Shown one piece after another: positions 9,375-18,285 of a stretch of DNA of 64,000 nt. Positions within the stretch are counted from its first letter, which is position 1. Each line of letters begins with the position of its first letter. The notes under the pieces were generated by a model that searched no databases, was not told the DNA's origin, and saw only the letters and a program-made list of their open reading frames with translations. The translations under genes and the position numbers were made by a program. Source of the stretch: Vibrio sp. qd031 (lineage in GTDB: Bacteria; Pseudomonadota; Gammaproteobacteria; Enterobacterales; Vibrionaceae); NCBI RefSeq assembly GCF_002100145.1, contig NZ_JXQD01000008.1, forward strand, positions 1 through 64,000. Reading direction: 5' to 3'.

Positions 9375-10781
9375 ATGATCAAGGCGCGCAGTTCATTCGC
9401 TCAGTCGTTCTTCATCTTTATTGGGTTGGTTATCGCCACCCAAGTGATGTCTTACTACGCAGTGTTTAACTACGCGCTGATGCCAAGTCTTAAACAGTTC
9501 AACCGCATACTCTCGTACGAACTCAGTTTGGTGCTCGAAGAGTCGCTACACCCAAAAATAGATACCACGCCAAATAAGGTGACACTCGAAGAGCATCGCC
9601 TTGCTGAGCTACGACAGGCGATGTTGATTAAAATGGGCGTCAGTGTGGTACGAATAGATACCGAAGATGCGCTGCCTTTTGAGCGTGCGAGAAGTATCGA
9701 TTTCATGAGTGAAGAATTTACTGAGGAATTGGGGACAAACGCCGAAGTTCGACTCATTTTTGGCCCCGAAAGCTATATACTTTGGGTGCAATTAGACGCT
9801 TTACCTAAACACCTCCTCCGAATCCCACTGGCCGAACTTAAAGGCAATGTGTATTATCCGTTTTTTGCCGCCAGTTTGTTTATCTCGTTGTTTATTGTGG
9901 TTGGCAGTTGGGTGCTACTGAGGCGACAAAATAAGCCGCTCAAGTCACTTGAAGATTCCGCAATTCGCATTGGCCAGGGTGATTTTCCTCCTCCATTGCC
10001 GGAGCGAGGTGCGACTGAGTTACGCGCCGTTACCCGCGCGTTTAATTCGATGGCAAAAGGCATTAAAGAGCTCGAAGACGACCGCACCTTGCTGATGGCG
10101 GGTATATCTCACGATATTCGCACCCCATTGACCCGAATTCGCCTAGCCACTGAAATGATGTCTGATCAAGACAAATTATTGGCCGAGGGGATCATTGAAG
10201 ATACCGAAGAGTGCAACGAAATCATTGCCCAGTTTATGCAATACCTCAACCCTGTCACCGCCGACAGTTTTGAGAGCATAGATTTAAATGTATTAATCAC
10301 CGAACTGCATGAAAAAGCTTTGTTGGCCTGTGATGAACCCAACGAAGAGTCATTTAGCCGAGATGTTGATACCGCAAAGCTAACGATTGAATGCGTACCC
10401 GAGCAGAACATTTTAAGTGCGTATGGCGAGCCCGTCACGGTGCGACGAGCAGTGAGCAATATATTGGTCAATAGCTTACGCTATGGAAATCACTGGGTAC
10501 GACTCTCGACCGGCATGAACGCAGCACGTAGCCAGGTATGGGTCTGTATTGAGGATAATGGACCTGGTATTAAAGAAAGTGAACTCGAAAAACTGTTCCA
10601 ACCCTTCACTCGAGGCGACACGGCCCGAGGCAGTGAAGGCACTGGGTTAGGCTTAGCCATTGTTAAACGCATCATGCAGCAGCATGGCGGCGCAGTAAAC
10701 GTCGTCAATCGACGCGAAGGCGGCCTAAAAACCACCCTAATCTTCCAATCCGAAAACACCAACAACAAGCATAGCTCTTAG
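9375..10781 (+). CDS. envZ: Osmosensor histidine kinase EnvZ
   Basis: EnvZ is the inner-membrane kinase/phosphatase partner of OmpR. Of 468 residues, the first transmembrane helix lies at about 10-32 and the second near [20 protein letters not shown]. Between them is a periplasmic loop of about 125 residues. A HAMP linker follows, then the H-box [17 protein letters not shown] with the phospho-accepting His. The ATP-binding domain has N-box [11 protein letters not shown]1 DNGPGI and G2 [11 protein letters not shown]. Its stop codon is immediately followed by the GC-rich array that fills the gap to the convergent cysQ. Confidence 0.96.
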   Translation: MIKARSSFAQSFFIFIGLVIATQVMSYYAVFNYALMPSLKQFNRILSYELSLVLEESLHPKIDTTPNKVTLEEHRLAELRQAMLIKMGVSVVRIDTEDALPFERARSIDFMSEEFTEELGTNAEVRLIFGPESYILWVQLDALPKHLLRIPLAELKGNVYYPFFAASLFISLFIVVGSWVLLRRQNKPLKSLEDSAIRIGQGDFPPPLPERGATELRAVTRAFNSMAKGIKELEDDRTLLMAGISHDIRTPLTRIRLATEMMSDQDKLLAEGIIEDTEECNEIIAQFMQYLNPVTADSFESIDLNVLITELHEKALLACDEPNEESFSRDVDTAKLTIECVPEQNILSAYGEPVTVRRAVSNILVNSLRYGNHWVRLSTGMNAARSQVWVCIEDNGPGIKESELEKLFQPFTRGDTARGSEGTGLGLAIVKRIMQQHGGAVNVVNRREGGLKTTLIFQSENTNNKHSS

Positions 10782-10947
10782 CTCCTCGAAGCACAGCGTC
10801 CTCGCCTCTCGCCCCTCGAAGCGCAGCGTCCTCGCCTCTCGCCCCTCGAAGCGCAGCGTCCTCGCCTCTCGCCCCTAGCTCTTAGCCTCTCGCCCCTCGA
10901 AGCGCAGCGTCCTCGCTCCTCGCCCCTGCTCTTCGCCTCTCGCCCCT
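10782..10947. repeat. GC-rich repeat array filling the envZ/cysQ convergent junction
   Basis: The whole space between the two stop codons is repetitive. Its core is a 30-bp unit (10801-10830 and 10831-10860 are identical copies). Partial copies lie on both sides, joined by ctcgcccctag and cttagcctctcg words. The words are the same as in the array at 1650-1883 and in the same orientation. Because 30 is a multiple of three, open frames run through it with repeated Arg/Gly/Cys/Ser peptides; I regard these as by-products. No clear terminator hairpin is visible between the two genes. Confidence 0.85.
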
Positions 10948-11769
10948 TTACTTTTGCAGCAATATCTCTGCCCAAGGTAAATCCCGATCCCCAATCACAA
11001 TAAAGTTTGGGTTCTCTAACGTCTCACGCAAATTATACGAAAGCGGCTCAAGGGAAGTGCTGAGAATGGTTCCGCCCGCTTCTGTGACGATGCATTGCGT
11101 CGCAGCCGTATCCCACTCTCCCGTTGGCCCCAATCTTAAGTAACAGTCTGACGCACCCTCGGCCACTAAGCAGGCTTTAAGTGCTGCCGAGCCCAAAGGC
11201 ATCATTTCGTAGTTCCACGCCGTCGACATGCAAGCAGTAGTGTGATTAATGTTTTGACGACGGCTGATGGCCATTACGATAGCTGAATTATCTTGAGGGT
11301 GGCTGTGAGTCGATATACGCACGCTTTCGGCCATATCCGGTATCTTCCACGCGCCTTTTCCTTCGTAAGCGTAGTAGGTCACCCCAGATACTGGGCCATA
11401 CACAACCCCCATAACAGGGCGATTGTTATCCACCAAAGCGATAATCGTAGCAAAGTCGCCGCTGCGAGCGATGAACTCTTGCGTCCCATCCAGGGGATCG
11501 ACTAGCCAATAACATCCCCACTGCGAACGCTGAACGAGGCTAATGTCGGCATCCTCTTCCGAAAGCACAGGAATGTCAGGCGTGAGCTGAGACAAGCGCT
11601 TCATGATGAGCTTATGCGCGGCAATATCTGCACTGGTCACCGGAGTATCATCGTCTTTAGTGAACTCTTGGTAATCCTGCTTTTCGTAGATATCAAGGAT
11701 CATCTGCCCAGCTGCACGAGCAATTTCAATAACAGCGGGAATATGCTGCGAGTAGTCAGTGTGAGTCAT
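10948..11769 (-). CDS. cysQ: 3'(2'),5'-bisphosphate nucleotidase CysQ
   Basis: CysQ hydrolyses 3'-phosphoadenosine 5'-phosphate (PAP) to AMP, clearing a toxic by-product of sulfate assimilation. This 273-residue inositol-monophosphatase-family protein has the metal-binding motifs: VTSADIAAH, the acidic LSEEDA, the signature WLVDPLDGTQEFI, and the C-terminal GEWDTAATQCI. It is followed upstream on the same strand by nudE, with a gap of 54 bases. That pairing is common in vibrios and suggests co-transcription. Confidence 0.95.
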   Translation of the reverse strand: MTHTDYSQHIPAVIEIARAAGQMILDIYEKQDYQEFTKDDDTPVTSADIAAHKLIMKRLSQLTPDIPVLSEEDADISLVQRSQWGCYWLVDPLDGTQEFIARSGDFATIIALVDNNRPVMGVVYGPVSGVTYYAYEGKGAWKIPDMAESVRISTHSHPQDNSAIVMAISRRQNINHTTACMSTAWNYEMMPLGSAALKACLVAEGASDCYLRLGPTGEWDTAATQCIVTEAGGTILSTSLEPLSYNLRETLENPNFIVIGDRDLPWAEILLQK

Positions 11770-11823
11770 GGCTTGTCCTTGCTATCGACTGTATTGATCT
11801 TGGTTAAAACGTTATTGGTTTAG

Positions 11824-12372
11824 CTAGTGCTTGCCCAATACTTTCAGCGCAAGCATTAACGCGGTAATACTGCGAGCCTCGCTAAAGTCACAATGGGTGA
11901 TCAGCTCCTCAGCTTGAGAAAGAGGCCAGCGCACGATTTCAAGCTCTTCAGGCTCATCGCCTTGTAGCTTTTCTGGGTATAAGTCTTGCCCAACAAACAA
12001 CGTCATTTTACTAGAGAAATAAGACGGTGCCAGCACCACTTCTTTTAGTGGTGTCAATTGCTTACAACCAAATCCAATTTCTTCTTTTAGCTCTCTATTT
12101 GCGGCTTCACTCGCACTCTCGCCCGGGTCAATCAGCCCTTTAGGAAAGCCCAACTCGTAACGCTCGGTGCCTACTGCGTATTCTCGAACTAGCAATAAGT
12201 CACCATCGTTGGTGATCGGCACCACCAATACGGCGTGACGTCCACTTGGCTTCATACGCTCGTAGACTCGTTTCTCGCCATTAGAAAACGACAGATCCAG
12301 TGACTCGATAGTAAACAATCGCGATTTTGCCACCTCTGTTATATCGTGGATCTTTGGTTTCTGTTTGGACAC
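11824..12372 (-). CDS. nudE: ADP compounds hydrolase NudE
   Basis: NudE is a cytosolic Nudix hydrolase that splits ADP-ribose, NADH, Ap3A and similar nucleotides. The 182-residue protein holds a full Nudix box, G-LIDPG-E-SASEAAN-REL-KEE-IGFG. The N-terminal strand-rich part (VYERMKPSGRHAVLVVPI) is typical of the ADP-ribose subfamily. It lies between the gsp operon and cysQ. About 175 bases separate it from the end of gspN, enough for its own promoter. Confidence 0.93.
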   Translation of the reverse strand: MSKQKPKIHDITEVAKSRLFTIESLDLSFSNGEKRVYERMKPSGRHAVLVVPITNDGDLLLVREYAVGTERYELGFPKGLIDPGESASEAANRELKEEIGFGCKQLTPLKEVVLAPSYFSSKMTLFVGQDLYPEKLQGDEPEELEIVRWPLSQAEELITHCDFSEARSITALMLALKVLGKH

Positions 12373-12547
12373 AACCGATCTCCTTATCTACCGCCCTATA
12401 AGGGCTAAAACTCTTCAATTAACTAACAGGCTTTTGATTTTGAAATGCAAACACTTATCTACGTGATCTCGCTATAATCTACTACTATAGCCAAACTGGT
12501 CTTAGCCTGCATCCGTTGATCGTGAGTTAGCCGCGACTTTTACTGCA

Positions 12548-13327
12548 CTATAAACGTCCCGCATAATCAAATGCATAGTAGCCTTGCGCGTCAGGAGCTC
12601 CCAACCATGACAGCTGCCCTCGAGCATTTGCTGGAAATTGTGCTTCTGGCTTAAACTTAGCGGCGGTCTGATACTGCCCATTACTGGCCAACGTGGCTTC
12701 AAACTCTGCGCTTACTTGCTCACTGGATTGATCGCCACTTGCCGTAATAGTGTTGTCTTCACAGCTAAAATCGGCAATGGCTTGCTCTAGATCTAATGAG
12801 AGAAAGGGCGAGGTCACTTGCGCTGACGTCCACGCTAGAGTCCCCGTCGCATAGGCACAATAAGGTGCTTGATATTGATAATCACGAAGCGTGAGGTCCA
12901 AAGTTCCTTGCCCATCGATTGGAATAGGCAATTGCAATTGATCGGTGACAGATTTAGCTGGAAGAGACGCGAAAACCTCTCGTGCGTACCAACCTTTAAT
13001 TGAACCACCGGCATACCCTTTGAGCGAGTAACCGAGTTCGCTGTTTCTCCCAGCACGGACAAGCACTTCAACTCGGCCTTTAAACAACGAAGACCATTGC
13101 ATCTGTGAGTAAATGCTTCCTAAGCTGAGGTTTTGCCAATAGACATCATTTAACTGAGCGTTCCAAATGCTTCCAGAGGCACTTTGGTAAGTCAGCTCTT
13201 TTGGCAACGGCAACTTGTCGAGTACCAACGCCACGGGTAAGTGAGTCACTATGCTTACTGAAAAGGTCAGTATAAACAGCATGGCTAACAAAATAATACG
13301 TTTCAAAAAATCACTCCGATTACGCAA
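12548..13327 (-). CDS. gspN: Type II secretion protein GspN
   Basis: GspN is the last gene of the secretion operon. It is an inner-membrane protein with one N-terminal transmembrane helix (FLKRIILLAMLFILTFSVSI) and a periplasmic body of about 220 residues. GspN is present in only some type II systems, and its role in assembly is not well defined. The length (259) fits Vibrio EpsN-type proteins. It follows gspM after 22 bases, so it should be on the same transcript. It is the least conserved member of the operon. Confidence 0.9.
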   Translation of the reverse strand: MRNRSDFLKRIILLAMLFILTFSVSIVTHLPVALVLDKLPLPKELTYQSASGSIWNAQLNDVYWQNLSLGSIYSQMQWSSLFKGRVEVLVRAGRNSELGYSLKGYAGGSIKGWYAREVFASLPAKSVTDQLQLPIPIDGQGTLDLTLRDYQYQAPYCAYATGTLAWTSAQVTSPFLSLDLEQAIADFSCEDNTITASGDQSSEQVSAEFEATLASNGQYQTAAKFKPEAQFPANARGQLSWLGAPDAQGYYAFDYAGRL

Positions 13328-13349
13328 TTAACGGCAACATTCCGCTTTA

Positions 13350-13853
13350 TTAACGGGTTAACTGCAGTCTTTTCACTTCCACTACACCTTCAGTATCGGT
13401 TTGGTTTATGTCCATAAACTCGACTTTGACCCCGTACTGTTTCTGCAAAAACTCCAGCCACTGCACCAGAGTATTAAACGCAAGCGGTCCAATGACGACT
13501 TGCAGTGCTTCGTCTCGTGGTTGAACGCGCTGAAGATCTATCTTGTAGCGTTTAACACTGCTTGAAACCACTTGGTTTAAGGCTTGATTGTTTACCCTTA
13601 CTTGTCCGCGCTCAGCGCGCAGCGAAGTGATCTGATTGGCTTTGTCTTCTACCCAACTGTAGAGCTGTCTTTCGCTAATAAGGCGCTGCTCGGCCGAGGC
13701 TTTTTGCGCTTGCAGTGGCGCAATAACGCCCCAGTAAATCGATGCAATGACCAAGAGTACCGATAAAACGATGACTAACAGTTTCTCGCGGGGAGAAATG
13801 CCTTTCCACCATTGGTTTATCGGTTCGATGACCGAAGTTAAACGTTCATTCAT
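13350..13853 (-). CDS. gspM: Type II secretion protein GspM
   Basis: GspM is a small bitopic inner-membrane protein of the assembly platform that binds and stabilises GspL. The 167 residues show a short cytosolic N-terminus (residues 1-24), a transmembrane helix (LLVIVLSVLLVIASIYWGVI), a coiled-coil-like stretch (QKASAEQRLISERQLY) and a C-terminal ferredoxin-like domain. The ATG overlaps the gspL stop by four bases, a sign of translational coupling. Confidence 0.93.
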   Translation of the reverse strand: MNERLTSVIEPINQWWKGISPREKLLVIVLSVLLVIASIYWGVIAPLQAQKASAEQRLISERQLYSWVEDKANQITSLRAERGQVRVNNQALNQVVSSSVKRYKIDLQRVQPRDEALQVVIGPLAFNTLVQWLEFLQKQYGVKVEFMDINQTDTEGVVEVKRLQLTR

Positions 13854-15103
13854 TGGGTTACCTTCAACACAAACTGGCCACTGACCTTGCCGTCACTACT
13901 GCGACTGAGCGAACCGAGCTCGACCTGACTCACCGTGGCAAAGTTTTCACGCAAAGACTCAAAGGTTTGAAAATCAGGACCAAGCACATCCAGCCTTAGC
14001 TCTTCTCTTCCTCGATCAAACTTAAGCGCAGTAATGTCCACATTAGGGTTATTTTCCAACCCTTGAGGAACAACGCTTAGCCACTCGAGTAACCCTTGTT
14101 CAATGGTGCCGCCATTGAGTAAAGTCACTTCATCATCGAGCAATCGTTTTAAGTAGCTAACGGTGGGAAAGTTGCGTCTGTCGGGTAAGACTTTACGCAC
14201 AATGGCTTCGCGCGCCTGCTGGTACGCATCGGCTTGTTGTTGGAGTTGGTTAACGTGCCAATACGATTGCCCCAAGAAGACTCCAAGCAACACCACACAT
14301 GCCACCAACACGCTTGTCCACACTCTTAAATGCTTACGCCACAGCGATGGCTTTTTATATAGACCACTCAATAGGTTCACTGAGCTGGCTATGGCGCCTT
14401 TGGCCAGCACCACAATGCCAAGCTCAGGCTCGGCGGCGTGCCACTGTATCTCACTGTGTGGGAAGGTTTGATCGTGTTGAAGGTGCACCAAGACGCCTGC
14501 AGAATCGTTGGGCTCACGATAATTGTCGAAAAGCTCACTGTCTAACGCCATAGGAAGCTGAGCGTTGTCAAACACCACACCTAAAGTTTTGGAGTGGTGC
14601 AATAGCCATTGCGAGCCAACACTAAGTAATATCGGCGCCTGAGATTTGGGCTCTGTCGCCCCAAGAGCGATAACGTCTGGCAACAGCTTTTTCAGCTCAA
14701 TACCCACATCTTTTAGGCTTTGATACCAAAAGTCGATGAGCGATTTATCGACAACGGCCACGTGAGCTCGCGGGCCGCCTTCTGCATCGTTGTCTCGATG
14801 TAAAAGGGTGACATTGACTTGCTCGGGATCTTGCGCCAATTCATCTTCGAGCAAAAAAGGTAACATCCCGGTCAATTGACGGGCGCTCACTTTAGGGATC
14901 TCAACCGACTTTAGCGATACATCCGATGCGTCCAGTACACCAATCACGGCACGATTTCCCGCGACGTCACGTAACTGTTCAAGCTCTTTTATGGATTCTA
15001 GCTCACCACTAGCAATCACCTGCTGTTCGGCAGTTGACCAGACAACCCAAGGTAGCGTACATCCCGGGCGATCACTCAGCCTCAGGGTTAGGTATTCGCT
15101 CAA
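13850..15103 (-). CDS. gspL: Type II secretion protein GspL
   Basis: GspL recruits the ATPase GspE to the inner membrane. The cytosolic N-terminal part (about 250 residues) has an actin-like fold. One transmembrane helix follows (VWTSVLVACVVLLGVFLGQSY), then a periplasmic ferredoxin-like domain. I chose the TTG at 15103, which reads (M)SEYLTLRLSD like other Vibrio EpsL proteins and has GGAGGG a few bases upstream. The earlier TTG at 15115 would place that ribosome-binding site inside the gene. The 5' end overlaps gspK by 32 bases. Confidence 0.93.
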   Translation of the reverse strand: MSEYLTLRLSDRPGCTLPWVVWSTAEQQVIASGELESIKELEQLRDVAGNRAVIGVLDASDVSLKSVEIPKVSARQLTGMLPFLLEDELAQDPEQVNVTLLHRDNDAEGGPRAHVAVVDKSLIDFWYQSLKDVGIELKKLLPDVIALGATEPKSQAPILLSVGSQWLLHHSKTLGVVFDNAQLPMALDSELFDNYREPNDSAGVLVHLQHDQTFPHSEIQWHAAEPELGIVVLAKGAIASSVNLLSGLYKKPSLWRKHLRVWTSVLVACVVLLGVFLGQSYWHVNQLQQQADAYQQAREAIVRKVLPDRRNFPTVSYLKRLLDDEVTLLNGGTIEQGLLEWLSVVPQGLENNPNVDITALKFDRGREELRLDVLGPDFQTFESLRENFATVSQVELGSLSRSSDGKVSGQFVLKVTQ

Positions 15104-16100
15104 CGATCCCTCCAAAGCGGCGCCTTACGACCTGCACCGATTGTTTGTCATTACTAAAAAATAGACTGCGTACACGGATCCGTGAGTCTCCGACCAGTAC
15201 TTCTCCATCTAGCTCAAAATAACGGCTATCAACACTAAAGTGGGCCTTCGCGTTATTTTTGATGTCCGAGTTTAGCGCGTTAATCGCGCCTTCTTGCATA
15301 AACTCATCGACGCTGCCCCAACCGTCAAACGGTCTGTTCTCAATAATTTGCGTCGCATCATCGAGCGATAGCTCTCCATTGAACATCGCTTCTAACAGTG
15401 GCGCTTGCCACTCTCGGACCGTATTTACATTCAATAAATACTGATCGGTGGGTAAAGCGCACACCAACCCTCGCAATTGATGCATCACATTTCTATCGAC
15501 TTGATAGATACTGCGCAGCTCGCTGCTGTCACTGAGCAGGCCATTGGGTGATAAATAAGCGGGTTTGAGCGCTTCATAGCTGCTCTCCTCCACACCGGAT
15601 AGTGTTACCACTGACGAGTCGCTGTCGACAAATTCATATAGAGAGTCGACAATCACTTCCGCCTGATACTCATCAATCTGTTTCGATTTCAGTAATTGAA
15701 TTAGCGCTAACATTAAATATGGCCGTTCGTTTTCCGAGCCATCCAAACTGAGCTGCGCTAGCCCATTAAGGTTAAAACACGCCTGCTTATCGACCATTCG
15801 GCCGCGCGCTTCACCATAGTCCAGTGGGAATACCTGGTCATCAAGCGCCCACGGCTGAGATAAATTTACCGTATCACTGTCAGAGAAGCTTTCTTCAATG
15901 CCATATTTTGCAAGCTGCTCCACACCTACAGCATACCAATAGGCTTGCTGATGGTCATTCTTTTGCGCCGAGCGGCTGATCCCAAGCGTCAGTCTTTCTG
16001 ACATGGTCGCGGCAATCGCGGCCATAATCGCAAGCAACATCAGCACCACGATAAGTGCGACGCCTGACTGATGACGGCCTAAGCGACTCTGACCCCACAT
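15072..16100 (-). CDS. gspK: Type II secretion minor pseudopilin GspK
   Basis: GspK caps the tip of the pseudopilus together with GspI and GspJ. The prepilin-like leader is MWGQSRLGRHQSG followed by VALIVVLMLLAIMAAIAATM; GspK commonly has a less canonical cleavage region. The large globular domain (about 290 residues) includes LLNVNTVREWQAPLLEAMF. The start is ATG at 16100, which forms a TAATG junction with the gspJ stop. An upstream in-frame start would lie wholly within gspJ. Length is about 342 residues, normal for the family. Confidence 0.93.
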   Translation of the reverse strand: MWGQSRLGRHQSGVALIVVLMLLAIMAAIAATMSERLTLGISRSAQKNDHQQAYWYAVGVEQLAKYGIEESFSDSDTVNLSQPWALDDQVFPLDYGEARGRMVDKQACFNLNGLAQLSLDGSENERPYLMLALIQLLKSKQIDEYQAEVIVDSLYEFVDSDSSVVTLSGVEESSYEALKPAYLSPNGLLSDSSELRSIYQVDRNVMHQLRGLVCALPTDQYLLNVNTVREWQAPLLEAMFNGELSLDDATQIIENRPFDGWGSVDEFMQEGAINALNSDIKNNAKAHFSVDSRYFELDGEVLVGDSRIRVRSLFFSNDKQSVQVVRRRFGGIVERIPNPEAE

Positions 16101-16765
16101 TATTGGTTGTCCTCTTCGGCGGAGGCGGCTGTATCTACGCGTCCTTGAGTCACCAAGTAAAGGCGTTCGATTGTGCCCCATTTCTCTAGCTCAAGAGTCA
16201 TCTTTACCGCGTAGGGCAGCTCATATTTAACCGCCCACTCATTCAACCATTCGCTGCCGTTATAAAACTGCAGTTCAAAGCTTTCGACGTTTTTTAGTAG
16301 CGTTCGCTCTATCGCCGGCTCGCTCACCGATGTATCTGGGTAGCGCCACCATACTCGTTGCAGTGCCTGATCTTTAACTCGGTATCCTACCTTGGTGACT
16401 TCACCACGCGGCAGTTGTGACATCGGGTTGCTGTAGCCTAAGCGAGTAAACATGACGCCATTGAGTTCGGACTCGAGAATACCCGGTCCCCAGGCCAACA
16501 GGTATTCGGAAGGGCTTTCTCCTTCATGACGCCACTGGCGAAGCGCCATTTGGCGAAAATCACTGTCAATCATTGACCAGGCTTTTTGAAATGCTTGAAG
16601 ATCGCTCACTGTCGACATGGATTGCGCATTGCTTCGCTGCACCTGATTAAGCACGGTGTACGCCGCAACACTCAGGCTTGCAAAAACGGCGATGGCCACC
16701 AACACCTCAATGAGAGTGAAGCCATGTGTTAGGCGTATCTGGTGAGTTAGTTTACGGCGTGACAT
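16100..16765 (-). CDS. gspJ: Type II secretion minor pseudopilin GspJ
   Basis: GspJ is one of the tip pseudopilins. The leader peptide ends THGFTLIEVLVAIAVFASLS, with the peptidase GspO/PilD cutting between Gly and Phe and Glu at position +5. The remaining 190 residues form the globular domain. The ATG overlaps the end of gspI by 14 bases, which fits coupled translation in the order H-I-J-K. Confidence 0.94.
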   Translation of the reverse strand: MSRRKLTHQIRLTHGFTLIEVLVAIAVFASLSVAAYTVLNQVQRSNAQSMSTVSDLQAFQKAWSMIDSDFRQMALRQWRHEGESPSEYLLAWGPGILESELNGVMFTRLGYSNPMSQLPRGEVTKVGYRVKDQALQRVWWRYPDTSVSEPAIERTLLKNVESFELQFYNGSEWLNEWAVKYELPYAVKMTLELEKWGTIERLYLVTQGRVDTAASAEEDNQ

Positions 16766-17130
16766 AACTTCTCACCGTAACTAAAGGACTAGAGTAGTCG
16801 GGTTGCAGTGACACGCTAACGTCCATGGCTTTGAGCATGTCATTACTGGTTTCAATAGGAGTCACCTGCCAATACCATTCTCGGTTGGCCATGCTCACTT
16901 TGCCTTTTTGACTTAAATTGGGCGTCGCTTGCAGATAGAGGGCCGCCATCTGATTGTCGACAACCATCGCGGCTAAGGTTTTTTCTTCTAGATACCCAAG
17001 GCTATTAATGTGTGACGAAACGGCTTGAATAACGGCCAAAGAAGCGGTAGCAAATATCGCCAAAGCCACCATGACTTCAATCAGCGTCATGCCTCGCTGT
17101 TTTTTTGGAGGTGGTTGAGGCTCTAGGCAT
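16752..17130 (-). CDS. gspI: Type II secretion minor pseudopilin GspI, start and body in different frames
   Basis: The body (MTLIEVMVALAIFATASLAV onward, 112 residues from the ATG at 17090) is clearly GspI. Starting there, however, it would lack the Gly and basic leader needed for prepilin processing. No ATG, GTG or TTG occurs upstream in that frame before a TGA. In another frame, an ATG at 17130 has an ideal AGGAGG site six bases upstream, overlaps the gspH stop by eight bases and reads MPRASTTSKK. It then meets a run of seven A (17100-17106); skipping one A continues as QRG-MTLIEV, a perfect leader. So the gene is real but carries a +1 shift. That is a sequencing indel, a mutation, or slippage at the A7 run. 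Confidence 0.85.
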
Positions 17131-17782
17131 CGCTCTCCTCCTGAGCATCAAGCCACTGCTCCATACTCTGATTTGGGCGCAGTAAAATGATGCTGCCATT
17201 TTCGAGGATCACGACCCGCCAGTTTTGCTGCTCATCGTTGCTTTGTCGTGTGGGGTACAGTATGACCCGAGCTTCGGTGATCTCACCGTTGGCGGTGATC
17301 CATACTTGCGGCTCAGGGAAGGCTGGTTTGCTGTCATCATCAAAGCTGCCTTGCTCAAACAAGCTGCCGTCGCCATCAAACAATGTGTCGTTAAACCACC
17401 GCTGGTCAGCGTCTTCAGCACCCAACACCAAAGATAGTTCAACGCCATCGAGCTCTTGCTTAGCTGGTATTTGGCGATGCTCTATTGCCTGCCAGCCGTC
17501 ACTGGTTAACTGCCCCCACTGATAAATAGCCGCGTCATTGTCGACATGCAAGCCGTACGTGATCCCCGACAACAGAGCCTCGTCGGACAGTAGCTGCAAT
17601 CGCAGCTGCAACGAGCGCGTCGCTTGTTCGAGCTTATCGTCTTCACTTTGAGGAAGTGCCATCACCACAGCGCCAGCGCCTACCGACAATATGACCAACA
17701 CCAACATTAGCTCAATAAGGGTAAAGCCGCGCTGATTGTCAGCACGGCTTGGGTGTAAACGGGTGAACGCTCGAGCAGACAT
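17123..17782 (-). CDS. gspH: Type II secretion minor pseudopilin GspH
   Basis: GspH is a minor pseudopilin thought to link the tip complex with the major pilin GspG. The leader MSARAFTRLHPSRADNQRG precedes FTLIELMLVLVILSVGAGAV, with Glu+5 present. Its 219 residues are within the range of Vibrio members. The codons just before the stop contain the AGGAGG ribosome-binding site that serves gspI. No strong ribosome-binding site is seen before the ATG at 17782. Confidence 0.94.
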   Translation of the reverse strand: MSARAFTRLHPSRADNQRGFTLIELMLVLVILSVGAGAVVMALPQSEDDKLEQATRSLQLRLQLLSDEALLSGITYGLHVDNDAAIYQWGQLTSDGWQAIEHRQIPAKQELDGVELSLVLGAEDADQRWFNDTLFDGDGSLFEQGSFDDDSKPAFPEPQVWITANGEITEARVILYPTRQSNDEQQNWRVVILENGSIILLRPNQSMEQWLDAQEESDA

Positions 17783-17817
17783 AGGAAGAGTCTTCGGCGA
17801 TGAACTAGGACGTGGGC

Positions 17818-18255
17818 TTATTGAAAGTCTTGAAGGTTCCAGTTACCGATATCTGCTGCGGCATCTTCGCCACCCTCTTGGCCATCAGCGCCAAGCGTAA
17901 AGATATCGATGCTGCCTTTATCCCCTGGGCTAATGTATTGGTACGCATTGCCCCATGGGTCAGTAGGTAAACGACGAATGTAACCACCGTTTTTGTAATT
18001 ACGAGGCTCAGGAGAAATGCTTGGCTCAGACACTAACGCTTCTAACCCTTGATCGGTGGTGGGATAGACGCTGTTGTCGAGCTTGTACATGTCTAGGGCA
18101 TTTTCCAATGCAACAATGTCGGTCACGGCCTTTTTCTGGTCCGCTTGCTCTTTGTTTCCGAGTATATTTGGCGCCACAATGCTGGCCAAAATACCCAAAA
18201 TGACGATCACGACCATTACTTCTAACAGTGTGAAACCGCGTTGTTTGTTGTTCAT
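17818..18255 (-). CDS. gspG: Type II secretion major pseudopilin GspG
   Basis: GspG is the main subunit of the piston-like pseudopilus. After the short leader MNNKQRG it has FTLLEVMVVIVILGILASIV. Typical GspG blocks follow: LDMYKLDNSVYPTTDQGLEA, and the C-terminal calcium-loop region DPWGNAYQYISPGDKG and DIFTLGADGQEGGE. I chose ATG at 18255 because GGAG lies seven bases upstream and the leader length is right. The longer frame from 18285 adds ten residues with no family support. Length 145 is standard. Confidence 0.96.
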   Translation of the reverse strand: MNNKQRGFTLLEVMVVIVILGILASIVAPNILGNKEQADQKKAVTDIVALENALDMYKLDNSVYPTTDQGLEALVSEPSISPEPRNYKNGGYIRRLPTDPWGNAYQYISPGDKGSIDIFTLGADGQEGGEDAAADIGNWNLQDFQ

Positions 18256-18285
18256 CTTACTTCTCCAAAATGGGCAGTTATTCAT

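Noticed and set aside
10778-10975. Minus-strand frame coding a repetitive Arg/Gly/Cys/Ser peptide
   Set aside because: It is produced by the 30-bp repeat, whose length is a multiple of three; it has no ribosome-binding site and resembles no protein family.
14163-14471. Plus-strand frame within gspL
   Set aside because: It lies opposite a well-supported gene and has no family features; the same applies to the other frames opposite or inside the gsp, hslO, pckA, glnA and polA genes.
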